In this document: piece by piece, positions 1 through 7,543 of the stretch
How positions within the stretch are numbered: position 1 is the stretch's first letter
Layout: each line of letters starts with the position of its first letter
DNA from: Fibrobacterota bacterium
Lineage (GTDB): Bacteria > Fibrobacterota > Fibrobacteria > UBA11236
Reading direction: 5' to 3'
Assembly: GCA_019509785.1 (NCBI GenBank)
Contig: JAEKLQ010000041.1
Location: 1-63,007, forward strand
DNA: 63,007 nt
Program-made: the position numbers and the translations under genes
The notes under the pieces: generated by a model
Databases searched by the model: none
Seen by the model: only the letters and a program-made list of their open reading frames with translations
Told to the model about the DNA's origin: nothing

Positions 1-206
1 ATTTCGAAGAAATGGTACCGGCCATCGGCTTCGAGAACCATTTCGGATTCATGCGCCTGGGAGCGCCCGGCAGCCCCATAATCGCTGTGGTAAACGCCGT
101 ATTTGATCTGGGTGGCGGGTTCGGTGCTTTTATCGATGCTATTCTCGATGCAGCCGGCGAGGAGGACGCAACCCATCCCGGCGGCGAGGGGAAATCGGGA
201 AATCAT
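1..206 (-). CDS. Lipoprotein of unknown function, N-terminal part (runs off the left edge)
   Basis: Reading the minus strand from ATG at 206 gives about 68 residues with no stop before the window edge. The start MISRFPLAAGMGCVLLAGC is a lipoprotein signal: one early Arg, a hydrophobic core and the lipobox LLAGC with Cys19 as the lipidation site. The mature part begins IENSIDKSTEPATQIKYGVYHSD and is polar. I do not recognise the family. A GGGGG run lies directly against the ATG, which is close for a ribosome site, so the internal ATG at residue 11 cannot be excluded, although starting there would shorten the signal too much. It follows the Asp-box gene on the same strand by about 76 bases and could be co-transcribed with it. 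Confidence 0.7.
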   Translation of the reverse strand, partial: MISRFPLAAGMGCVLLAGCIENSIDKSTEPATQIKYGVYHSDYGAAGRSQAHESEMVLEADGRYHFFE

Positions 207-282
207 CCCCCTAACCTAATCTTATATCCGCGAATGCGCCCGCATTAATGGACCCGTGCCAACGGTATCAAGGCATCGGGCG

Positions 283-1449
283 TCAATGCGACGGCAAGCG
301 GCGTCCGTCCGGTAGATAATCGAAGGGGCCGCCCGACAATCGGAAGAAGCGCGGGTTATCGGCTGGCGGCGCATGCCGACCCCGGCCTTTGGGGGATGCG
401 GAGAGCGCAAGTGGCGGGTCGCCTCGGCGATAAACTCCTTCCGGAGTGATCGCGAAAAGAGTGCCTTCGGGACTACGGTATAAGGTTTCTATCCGCAGAT
501 CCCCTAGCCCTTGGTTGCGCGCGATCCAAGTTGTTCCCAGGTCGGTGCTGGAGAATATGCCCTTACCCCAGGTTCCCAACCAGAGGGTCCCATCGTCCTG
601 CACGCGGAAGGCGGTGAGGGCGGAGTCGGGTAGCGCGAACGGTCGCGAATCGGGCGCGCCCGCGCTGCGGTAACGAAGAAGTTCCGGAACGTGCACGGTA
701 CCGCCCTCTTGGAAGGACGCGGAATCGTATATGGCCCACAAGGTCCAGCCCGAGTCGGTCCTTTGTAGCGATATCTTAAACGGGAACAGCCCGTCCGAGG
801 TGGCCCCGGATTGAGTCCAGGTCGCGCCTCCCGTGCGGCTGATCAGCAACCGCGCGCCGGATCCGAAAACCCACTGCGAGTCCGGTGCCTCGAACTGCAA
901 CACCGGAAAGTAATAGCCCAACGCATGGCTTTCCTTCCACGTCAGGCCGGAATCATTCGTGTTCCGGATCCTATCGTCGAACCCTTGGAAGGATGCCAAG
1001 TAAGTCGCGGGTTTGACTTGGACGACCGCGGAGGCTTCCTTTAGCGGAACGCCGGATCGGTATCCCCAGTTTCTCCCCTGGTCCCAGCTATACCAGCTTA
1101 CCCCCCATTGCACGGCCCCTTGAGGGTCGGCAAAGAATGGAGCCGGAAGCGTGTCCTGAACGATGTCCTGCCCCGGGAGAGGGGAGAGGCGGTGAAAATG
1201 CCAAGAATCCCCATAGTCCAGGCTCATCCAAAAGAGGCTGTCGTCGGAGAGGTATAACGCGCCTTTCCCATCCCCGGCCATACGATTCGCCAACAGCTTT
1301 ACATGGTCGCGATAGTCCATGAAAGGGCGATTCCCGGCGGATGCATGATAATGCAACTCCCCAACAGGTAATCTCTTCCATACGGGCTGGGCGGAAACCG
1401 GAGCCGAAATGGCTCCGATTATCATGATGCGGATCGCGGCCTTACGCAT
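283..1449 (-). CDS. Exported Asp-box (BNR/sialidase-like) beta-propeller protein
   Basis: 388 residues from ATG at 1449. The frame stays open 26 codons upstream, but the signal peptide MRKAAIRIMIIGAISAPVSA fixes this start. The mature protein has recurring Asp-box-like motifs of the S-x-D-x-G-x-x-W type: LDYGDSWHF, WDQGRNWGY, NDSGLTWKE, SRTGGATWTQ and SSTDLGTTWI. These are spaced about 45-65 residues apart, as in sialidase, Ycf48 and vps10-like propellers. Asp boxes are structural turns, so no activity can be inferred. The C-terminus (FFRLSGGPFDYLPDGRRLPSH) faintly resembles the DALGR tails of other exported proteins in this window. Probably periplasmic or surface-exposed. Function unknown. 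Confidence 0.75.
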   Translation of the reverse strand: MRKAAIRIMIIGAISAPVSAQPVWKRLPVGELHYHASAGNRPFMDYRDHVKLLANRMAGDGKGALYLSDDSLFWMSLDYGDSWHFHRLSPLPGQDIVQDTLPAPFFADPQGAVQWGVSWYSWDQGRNWGYRSGVPLKEASAVVQVKPATYLASFQGFDDRIRNTNDSGLTWKESHALGYYFPVLQFEAPDSQWVFGSGARLLISRTGGATWTQSGATSDGLFPFKISLQRTDSGWTLWAIYDSASFQEGGTVHVPELLRYRSAGAPDSRPFALPDSALTAFRVQDDGTLWLGTWGKGIFSSTDLGTTWIARNQGLGDLRIETLYRSPEGTLFAITPEGVYRRGDPPLALSASPKGRGRHAPPADNPRFFRLSGGPFDYLPDGRRLPSH

Positions 1450-1556
1450 GGGCAGAAAGTACACCCGCGTCAGCGCTCCTGCCGGACCCTTGGCAAAGCT
1501 TCCGTTCACTGCGGAGAACGGAAACATTGCGGACTATCGGCGGGGACTACGGAAAA

Positions 1557-3359
1557 CTAGGCCGGCTTTTGCGCGACGATGCGCATCCCGCCGCCGTCGG
1601 GCAGTCCGGTAATGGCGGCCTCCGCGAATCCGGCCGCGGCGAAGAGATTACGCAGGGTGGCCTCATTCCAGGCATAGAGTGGCAGCGGGTCCGCCGAGGT
1701 ATTCGCGGCGTTCCCTCCGTTCGCGCCTCCCGCGGGCACGACGAATATGGCGATGCCGCCCGGCGCCAGGCTCGCGAATCCTTTCCGCAAAACCGACAAC
1801 GGTTCCGGCTCGCACTCCAGGCCACCGTCGCAGAGCAGGGCATCGCCCGATCCCTCTCCCAATTCATCCCAGGTCCCCAAGGCGTCGATCCCGTTTTCAT
1901 AAAGTGATTTTTTGCAGGCGGAAACATCCTTATCGATGATCGCCTTGCTGGCGCAGTCCAGGCCGCGCAGGAGTTGCGAGGCATTCCTTCCGATGGCGAA
2001 AGCCGTATCCGTGATCTTAATCAGGGATTGGAACTGCAGGGCCGCTTCGGAACGCGTCGGGGGAACGGGCCAGGCATCTCCCATGCCCTGGCGTATTTGA
2101 TCCAAATAAGGGGCCAGCCGGTCGGCGCCCAAAGGCCGGGATACCCGTCCCGCCGCTTCGAAATGCGGTAAGGCATCGGCGAACCTATTCTGCCTGAGCA
2201 GGCTTAGCCCGTACCAGAAACGTAGCCGGCCGTCTATGCCTCCGTCCTTGGAATTGATCAGGTCGCGCAGGGTGGAGTGGAAACCCGGATCGGGCTCTTC
2301 CTGGATGCGCTTGTCGGCCGCCAAGAGCTTCTCCCGGGCCGCGGGGCTCCCCATCTCCCCGGCCAGGCTGATCCGCAGGGCCCCGATCAGGGCATGGTCA
2401 GGGCCAAATATGCGGGCGTATTCGCCGCACACCTCGCCGGCGAAATCGAAACCGGGCGGGCAGCCCGGCCGTCTCCGGAACGGCCGTCCAGCCACCTTCC
2501 TGCCGCAGGCGAGGCTACTGGAATAATCCAGATCGACGAGCAGGTCCTGGGCGTAATCCTTCCAGACCCGCCAAGAGCCGGGCCAGCCCATTTCCACGTC
2601 ATGGAAGGAAATGAAGCCGCCATCCTTTACGTACGGGTAGATGTTGCGGAAATCCTCCAGCACATCGATGTACTCGTGCGCGGCGTCGATAAAAACGAAG
2701 TCCGGAGGGGGATAGAGGTGCCTTTGGGGAACCATCTCGGTGGTGAATCCGCGCAGAGGCGTCGCGTATTTTTCCAGGCCGAAGCGCCGCAGGTTTCCCT
2801 CCCAAACGGGCTGGAACTCCTCGACCTTGCCCATCAACCCTTCGTTTCCGCAGAAGGTGTCGACGGAGAAAATCCGTTTGCGCGTTCCCACGCAGGCGAA
2901 GGCCATGGCGACCGTGCTCTTGCCACGGCAGGCGCCCATTTCCAGGATCACGGCGCCATCGGGCAACGCCTTTACCTTTTCGAAAAGGAATCGCTCCTGA
3001 TCTTTCAGGATCCAGCCGTATACGGTATCCAGCAGTACGCTTATATATTCGAACTTTTCCGGAGGCCGCGTGCCGCTAAGGGTCATCGCGGGAAGCGCAC
3101 CCAAGACGCGCAGGTAGAGTTCGCTTTGGAGGGGATCGGACCACTCCCGGATGGGGATTTGCAATTCCTTGGCCAAGTCCACGAGTTGCGCGTCCGGTTT
3201 ATGGCAATCGACGAATCCCTTCAGGAATTCGCGCCCCAATTCCACCAGTCCCAATTCGTGCAAAAGCCGGGTCATGGCCGCCGCCGTCCCCTGATCGTTG
3301 GGGTTCCACTCCAGCTCGTTCCTAAGTTCGCCGAGCCGTCGCAGGGATTCGTTTTCCAT
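1557..3359 (-). CDS. Two-lobed SAM-dependent methyltransferase (Methyltransf_24-like plus degenerate C-terminal lobe)
   Basis: 600 residues, cytoplasmic. Residues 1-90 are helical and TPR-like. Residues 130-260 are a class I SAM methyltransferase of the Methyltransf_24 (cephalosporin hydroxylase/TylF-like) type: motif I ILEMGACRGK at 138-147, an acidic strand end SVDTF at 165-169, and FVFIDAAHEY at 221-230 followed by DGGFISFHD. The last ~170 residues contain LLCDGG, LAPGGIAIFVVP and LRNLFAAAGF, which look like the second half of another methyltransferase fold (Methyltransf_11/23-like) without a clear glycine-rich motif I. Such proteins often methylate sugars or natural products; the substrate here is unknown. 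Divergent from dbpA across 101 bases. Confidence 0.75.
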   Translation of the reverse strand: MENESLRRLGELRNELEWNPNDQGTAAAMTRLLHELGLVELGREFLKGFVDCHKPDAQLVDLAKELQIPIREWSDPLQSELYLRVLGALPAMTLSGTRPPEKFEYISVLLDTVYGWILKDQERFLFEKVKALPDGAVILEMGACRGKSTVAMAFACVGTRKRIFSVDTFCGNEGLMGKVEEFQPVWEGNLRRFGLEKYATPLRGFTTEMVPQRHLYPPPDFVFIDAAHEYIDVLEDFRNIYPYVKDGGFISFHDVEMGWPGSWRVWKDYAQDLLVDLDYSSSLACGRKVAGRPFRRRPGCPPGFDFAGEVCGEYARIFGPDHALIGALRISLAGEMGSPAAREKLLAADKRIQEEPDPGFHSTLRDLINSKDGGIDGRLRFWYGLSLLRQNRFADALPHFEAAGRVSRPLGADRLAPYLDQIRQGMGDAWPVPPTRSEAALQFQSLIKITDTAFAIGRNASQLLRGLDCASKAIIDKDVSACKKSLYENGIDALGTWDELGEGSGDALLCDGGLECEPEPLSVLRKGFASLAPGGIAIFVVPAGGANGGNAANTSADPLPLYAWNEATLRNLFAAAGFAEAAITGLPDGGGMRIVAQKPA

Positions 3360-3460
3360 GCAACCCTTCCGTGAAATAGGGGGTCTTCCGCCGCATCGAT
3401 ATTAGCATCAAATCCATCCCCGGTGCCGCAATCAAGCGTCCGTCTTGTTAAGTTAGCCCC

Positions 3461-4843
3461 GTGTCATCCCTCCCTTTTTCCGAACTGAACCTTCCCGCCC
3501 TCCAATTGGAGAACCTGGAAAGCCTCGGGTATCGAGCCATGACTCCCGTCCAGGCCGAAGCCCTGCCCATCGCCTTGGCCGGCCTTGATCTCCTCGCCCA
3601 AGCCGCTACGGGAAGCGGCAAAACCGCCGCCTTCGCCATTCCCTTGCTGCAAAAGCTGGTCGCGCGGGAAACCGCGACGCAGGCGTTGATCCTCTGTCCC
3701 ACCCGGGAATTGTCGCTGCAGGTATCCCAGGAGTTGCGCAAGCTGGCGCGATACCTGGGGAACGTGAAGGTGGTCGCGCTGTACGGCGGACAGGCCATAG
3801 CCCTGCAAAAGACCGCGCTCCGGAACGGCGCGCACATCCTGGTGGGAACGCCGGGCCGCATCCTCGATCACCTCGGCCGGGAAACGCTTTCGCTGGGCGC
3901 GGTGCGAACCTTGGTGCTCGACGAAGCGGATCGCATGCTGGATATGGGTTTCCTCGGGGACATTACCGAAATCATTTCCGTGTTGCCGCGCGAGCGCCAG
4001 ACCTTGCTATTCTCCGCCACCTTTCCGGAAGACATCCGCGTATTGAGCGATCGTTTCCAACGCGACCCGGCGCACCTGCATATCGAATCCGATCCGGCGG
4101 ATTCCCGCATTGAGCAAAAGTTCATCGAATGCGGGCAGGAGAACAAGCTGACGGCCGTCGCCTCCCTGCTATCCCTCAGGCAACCCGAGAGCGCGCTCGT
4201 TTTCTGCAATACCAAGATCGCGGTTAAGGAAGTGGCGCGGCACTTGTCCGATCTGGGATTCGCCGCGGCTGCCTTGCATGGCGATCTGGAGCAAAGGGAG
4301 CGGGAGCAAACCCTGATCCGCTTCCGGCACGGAAGCTGCCGGGTGCTGGTGGCCACCGATGTCGCCGCGCGGGGGCTGGACATCCAAGGCCTGGGCGCGG
4401 TGATCAACTTCGAGGTGCCGCATGATATGGAGGCCTACGTCCATCGCATCGGCCGTACGGGACGGGCGGGGAATTCCGGCTTTGCCTTCACCCTGGCATT
4501 ACCTACGGAACGGCATAAGATTGCCGCCGCGAGCGCCTTCCTGGGTTTCGAAGTGCCATTTGGGCCCCTCGAATGGGATGACGCGGACGCGCGCGAGCCG
4601 CTGACTTCGGAACTGGCTTCCCTATGCATTTCCGCGGGCCGGAAGGACAAGCTACGGGCAGGCGACATCCTGGGCGCTTTGACCGGCGCGGACGGGCTGG
4701 ACGGCAAAGCCGTGGGCAAGATCGACGTTATGGACTACCAGGCCTACGTTTCGGTGGAAAGCCGGTTCGCGCAGAAGGCCCTGGCCCGCTTGACCGGGAA
4801 CAAGATCAAGGGGCAACGTTTCAAGGTCCGGCTGCTGGTATAG
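3461..4843 (+). CDS. dbpA: ATP-dependent DEAD-box RNA helicase DbpA
   Basis: 460 residues from a GTG start. All DEAD-box motifs are present in order: Q motif GYRAMTPVQ, Walker A ATGSGKT (Lys54), PTRELSLQV, TPGR, DEAD at 154-157, SAT in LFSATFP, LVFCNT, ATDVAARGLDI and HRIGRTGRAG. The last ~75 residues (from ISAGRKDKLRAGDILGAL to FKVRLLV) match the DbpA RNA-binding domain, which targets hairpin 92 of 23S rRNA during 50S assembly. Length is as in E. coli DbpA (457). The ribosome site before GTG is weak. No other frame start lies near, so the GTG is the best choice. It converges on the xylanase with only 8 bases between the two stops. Confidence 0.93.
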   Translation: MSSLPFSELNLPALQLENLESLGYRAMTPVQAEALPIALAGLDLLAQAATGSGKTAAFAIPLLQKLVARETATQALILCPTRELSLQVSQELRKLARYLGNVKVVALYGGQAIALQKTALRNGAHILVGTPGRILDHLGRETLSLGAVRTLVLDEADRMLDMGFLGDITEIISVLPRERQTLLFSATFPEDIRVLSDRFQRDPAHLHIESDPADSRIEQKFIECGQENKLTAVASLLSLRQPESALVFCNTKIAVKEVARHLSDLGFAAAALHGDLEQREREQTLIRFRHGSCRVLVATDVAARGLDIQGLGAVINFEVPHDMEAYVHRIGRTGRAGNSGFAFTLALPTERHKIAAASAFLGFEVPFGPLEWDDADAREPLTSELASLCISAGRKDKLRAGDILGALTGADGLDGKAVGKIDVMDYQAYVSVESRFAQKALARLTGNKIKGQRFKVRLLV

Positions 4844-4851
4844 TCCCGGCG

Positions 4852-6021
4852 TTATCTCCGCCTCCGCTCCCGCCCGAGCGCATCCCACGATCCCGAACCG
4901 AACCACCCGGGGAAGAACGGCTGCGCGGCGCGTAGGGGAGGGCCCGAAGCGAGGATCCCGTCCGGAACGCCGCCCAGGCCCGTCCAGATGCCGTCGTAAG
5001 CGGGTTTGGGGGCGTAGGCCGAATCCAAGAGCAGCGCGGCGCCCCAGCCGGGATAAGAGGCCGGTACCCAGGAATAGGCATCGGTAACTCCCCAGATCAT
5101 GAAGGTTTTGCAATTGGGATTCGCGAGGCAGACCTGGAGGGCTCCTTGGTAATCCTCTTTTTGCTTTTGGAGCGCTGCGGGAGTCGCAGGAAGCGGAACC
5201 CGGAAGTCGACCTCGGTGAACGCCACCTGCAAACCCAGGTCGGCTAAGCGCTTGATGTTCGTATCCATGTCCGCGAAGCTCGGCAAGGAATCGTAACGGA
5301 AGTGGCATTGCAAACCGACCCCATCGACGGGGACGCCGCGATCCTTAAGGCCTTTCAGCAAGTTGTAGACCTTATCCGATTTGGCTCCCAAGCCTTCGTT
5401 CCAATAGTCGTTGTAGAAAAGCTGGACGTCCGGATCGGCCAAGCGGGCCCAGCGGAAGCAGGAGTCGATGAATTCGATCCCCATCCTCTGGAACAGGAAG
5501 GTATTGCGGTAGGTGCTGTCGGGATTGTTGGAGATGGCTTCGTTGACCACGTCCCATTGCGGGATCCGGCCTTTATACCGGCCCACCACGGTCTGGATAT
5601 GCGTCTTCAGGATGGCGTACATTTCCTCCTTGGAGAACTGCGTCGTTTCGAGCCATGCCGCTTCCTTATGCCAAACCAGGCAATGCCCACGGAGCTTCAT
5701 GTGGTTCGTATCGGCGTATGCCAGCATCCTGTCCCCAGCGGCCCAATTGAAATCTCCGCGCGTCGGTTGGATTTGGCCGAACTTCATCTGGTATTCCGCC
5801 ACCAGCGCGTTGAACTCTTTTTTAAGATTCGCCTTGAAGACGGTACTGTCCCTTCCGAAGAAGGCCGTGCCGGCGGCGGCTCCCAGCATAATCCCTTTTT
5901 TGTCCGCCAGGACGCGCAAGCTATCCTTGGCGATCGAGAAGGTCGGCGCGATGGAAACGGCAAGCAGGATAAGGAAAGAGGGTAAGGTCAATCCGCCGAT
6001 ATTCCCCTGGGTTCTCCGCAT
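4852..6021 (-). CDS. Secreted GH10 endo-1,4-beta-xylanase
   Basis: 389 residues from ATG at 6021, which has AGGAG seven bases upstream. An N-terminal signal (about residues 1-31, hydrophobic core LPSFLILLAVSIAPTFS) exports it. The body is glycoside hydrolase family 10: RGHCLVWH, WDVVNEAI with acid/base Glu161, and FTEVDFR with nucleophile Glu270, then MIWGVTDAYSW and GAALLLDSAYAPKPAY near the end. It hydrolyses internal xylan bonds. After the barrel comes a short linker and the tail SWDALGRERRRR, which resembles the tails of the exported proteins at 56.3-58.2 kb and may be a sorting or anchoring signal (inference). It stops 8 bases from the end of dbpA, and divergent transcription toward the SRPBCC gene shares a 148-base promoter region. 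Confidence 0.93.
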   Translation of the reverse strand: MRRTQGNIGGLTLPSFLILLAVSIAPTFSIAKDSLRVLADKKGIMLGAAAGTAFFGRDSTVFKANLKKEFNALVAEYQMKFGQIQPTRGDFNWAAGDRMLAYADTNHMKLRGHCLVWHKEAAWLETTQFSKEEMYAILKTHIQTVVGRYKGRIPQWDVVNEAISNNPDSTYRNTFLFQRMGIEFIDSCFRWARLADPDVQLFYNDYWNEGLGAKSDKVYNLLKGLKDRGVPVDGVGLQCHFRYDSLPSFADMDTNIKRLADLGLQVAFTEVDFRVPLPATPAALQKQKEDYQGALQVCLANPNCKTFMIWGVTDAYSWVPASYPGWGAALLLDSAYAPKPAYDGIWTGLGGVPDGILASGPPLRAAQPFFPGWFGSGSWDALGRERRRR

Positions 6022-6169
6022 CGATGGCTCCTGTCGGCTTGGCTTGGTCAGCAAAATTAGTATCCGGAACCGGATCGCCCGCTCATCTTTGCACCGTGGA
6101 TCCGGCCCAGAAGGTTATCTTGGTAGAAACGGCTCTGGTTCGATCCCCAACTTTTCCCTGGAGGCCCCC

Positions 6170-6916
6170 ATGGAACCCACCGATCCCCGCTTGGACTCCG
6201 TCGATACCGAGGGCTACGAAGCCAAACCCCTGATCGCTTGGGACGATTTCCGGAATATGAAGATCAACGTCTCGGAGGCCGAGCGTTGGGGTTCCGCCGC
6301 CCTGGGGGGAGGCCTCGTCGCCTACGGCTTGCGCAAGCGTCGTTGGAGCGGGGTTTTCTTCGTGCTGGCGGGCGGGGTCCTGCTCTTGCGCGGGGCCTTG
6401 GGCCGCAGCTTGTTCTACAAGACTTTGGGCATCAATACCGCGACGGGGGAGGGGCTTCCGGGACAGGACAAGACCGCCAATCTCATCCGCATCGATAAAT
6501 CCATCGTCATCTCCCGCACCGCGGAGGAAATCTACCGGCATCTACGGGAACTGGAGAATCTGACAGGGTTGTTCGGCCATCTCAAATCCGTCGAACCGCT
6601 TGCCGGCGCCCGTTCGCGCTGGACCGCGCGCATGCCGGCCGGCGCCGATCTCGCTTGGGAGACCGAGCTCACGGAGGACCGGGCCAACCGCAAGCTCGCC
6701 TGGCATTCCGCCGCGGAGGCGGCGCTCAAGAGCGAAGGCGCCATCGTCCTGGATGCCCTGGCAGGGGGTCGGACCCAGATGGGGGTTCATCTCGAATACG
6801 CTTTGCCCGCGGGCAAGACGGGGCGCGTCTTCGCCAAGCTTTTCGGCAACCATCCCGACCGATTGCTGGACGAGGAGCTGCACCGCTTCAAGAGCCGGTT
6901 GGAGACGGGTGTTTAG
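6170..6916 (+). CDS. Membrane-anchored SRPBCC (polyketide cyclase-like) protein, copy 1
   Basis: 248 residues from ATG at 6170, preceded by GGAGG. Residues ~45-90 form a two-helix DUF2892/YgaP-like membrane hairpin (AALGGGLVAYGLRKRRW, FFVLAGGVLLLRGALGRS). The rest, from IRIDKSIVISRTAEEIYRHL, is an SRPBCC/START-like helix-grip fold ending EELHRFKSRLETG. Such domains bind hydrophobic ligands or act as coenzyme Q-like chaperones; the ligand here is unknown. A paralog of very similar design lies at 16370-17137, on the other side of the cyclic glucan synthase. The open frame continues far upstream, but that part is antisense to the xylanase and is not coding. A hairpin follows the stop at 6931-6957. 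Confidence 0.85.
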   Translation: MEPTDPRLDSVDTEGYEAKPLIAWDDFRNMKINVSEAERWGSAALGGGLVAYGLRKRRWSGVFFVLAGGVLLLRGALGRSLFYKTLGINTATGEGLPGQDKTANLIRIDKSIVISRTAEEIYRHLRELENLTGLFGHLKSVEPLAGARSRWTARMPAGADLAWETELTEDRANRKLAWHSAAEAALKSEGAIVLDALAGGRTQMGVHLEYALPAGKTGRVFAKLFGNHPDRLLDEELHRFKSRLETGV

Positions 6917-6930
6917 CGATCCCTTTTCGA

Positions 6931-6957
6931 AATTAGGGGCGAACGGCGCCCCGAATT
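6931..6957 (+). terminator. Hairpin after the SRPBCC gene
   Basis: AATT-A-GGGGCG, loop AACGG, CGCCCC-G-AATT: a six-pair GC stem extended by four A-T pairs across one mismatch, beginning 14 bases after the stop codon. No T-run follows, so it is either a non-canonical terminator or an mRNA 3' end stabiliser. Confidence 0.4.
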
Positions 6958-7097
6958 CCTTCCGCCGGATCCAATTTCCTCCCCTTCCTCCTTCCAAAAA
7001 GATTGTTTCAACCCTAAGGCCGGTCTTCCCTGGATCGAGGCGGTTATCATTTCGACCGTTCCGATCCGGGGGAACGCGGCCTGCAAGGAGGTCTCAC

Positions 7098-7535
7098 ATG
7101 GAAATCCGTGAAATCATGACCGAGAACCCCGTCTGCTGCGTTTCCGAAACCAACCTGGAAGAGGTGGCGCGGATGATGGCGGAGAACGATTGCGGCGCCA
7201 TCCCGGTGGTCGAGGACCAGGAAAAGTGGAAACCGATGGGCATCGTGACGGATCGCGATATCGTGGTGCGCGCCGTGGCCGAGGGCAAGAACCCCCTCGA
7301 CATGAACGCCGAGGAGGTGATGTCCCAAGGGCCCGTCTCGGTGCGGCAGGACGCGAGCGTGGAGGAATGCGTTCGCGAGATGGAATCCCATCAATTGCGC
7401 CGCATCCTGGTGGTGGATAGATCAGGCAGCTGCGTGGGCATCGTCTCCCTCGGCGATATCGCCCTGCATCGAGGCGGACAGGAGACGGTGGAGGTGGTTG
7501 GGGAAGTTTCCCGTCCCTCATCCCCGGATCGCTGA
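7098..7535 (+). CDS. Tandem CBS-domain protein
   Basis: 145 residues from ATG at 7098, with an AAGGAGG ribosome site six bases upstream; the same frame is open far upstream but that stretch is the antisense shadow of the SRPBCC gene. It contains two CBS motifs making one Bateman module: EIMTENPVCCVSETNLEEVARMM with MGIVTDRDIVVRAV, then EVMSQGPVSVRQDASVEECVREM with GIVSLGDIALH. Bateman modules bind adenosyl nucleotides (AMP, ATP, SAM) and usually regulate a partner. No enzyme domain is attached. It ends 8 bases before the cyclic glucan synthase, so it is likely co-transcribed with it and could sense energy state for that enzyme (inference). Confidence 0.88.
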   Translation: MEIREIMTENPVCCVSETNLEEVARMMAENDCGAIPVVEDQEKWKPMGIVTDRDIVVRAVAEGKNPLDMNAEEVMSQGPVSVRQDASVEECVREMESHQLRRILVVDRSGSCVGIVSLGDIALHRGGQETVEVVGEVSRPSSPDR

Positions 7536-7543
7536 ACCGCGAC

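Noticed and set aside
4852-4900. Frameshift at the end of the xylanase
   Set aside because: The abrupt DALGRERRRR end looks unusual, but the GH10 barrel is complete and similar tails occur on other exported proteins, so no frameshift is needed.
5513-6169. Upstream extension of the SRPBCC frame over the xylanase gene
   Set aside because: The extension is antisense to the xylanase; GGAGG before ATG 6170 and the family start fit the short form.
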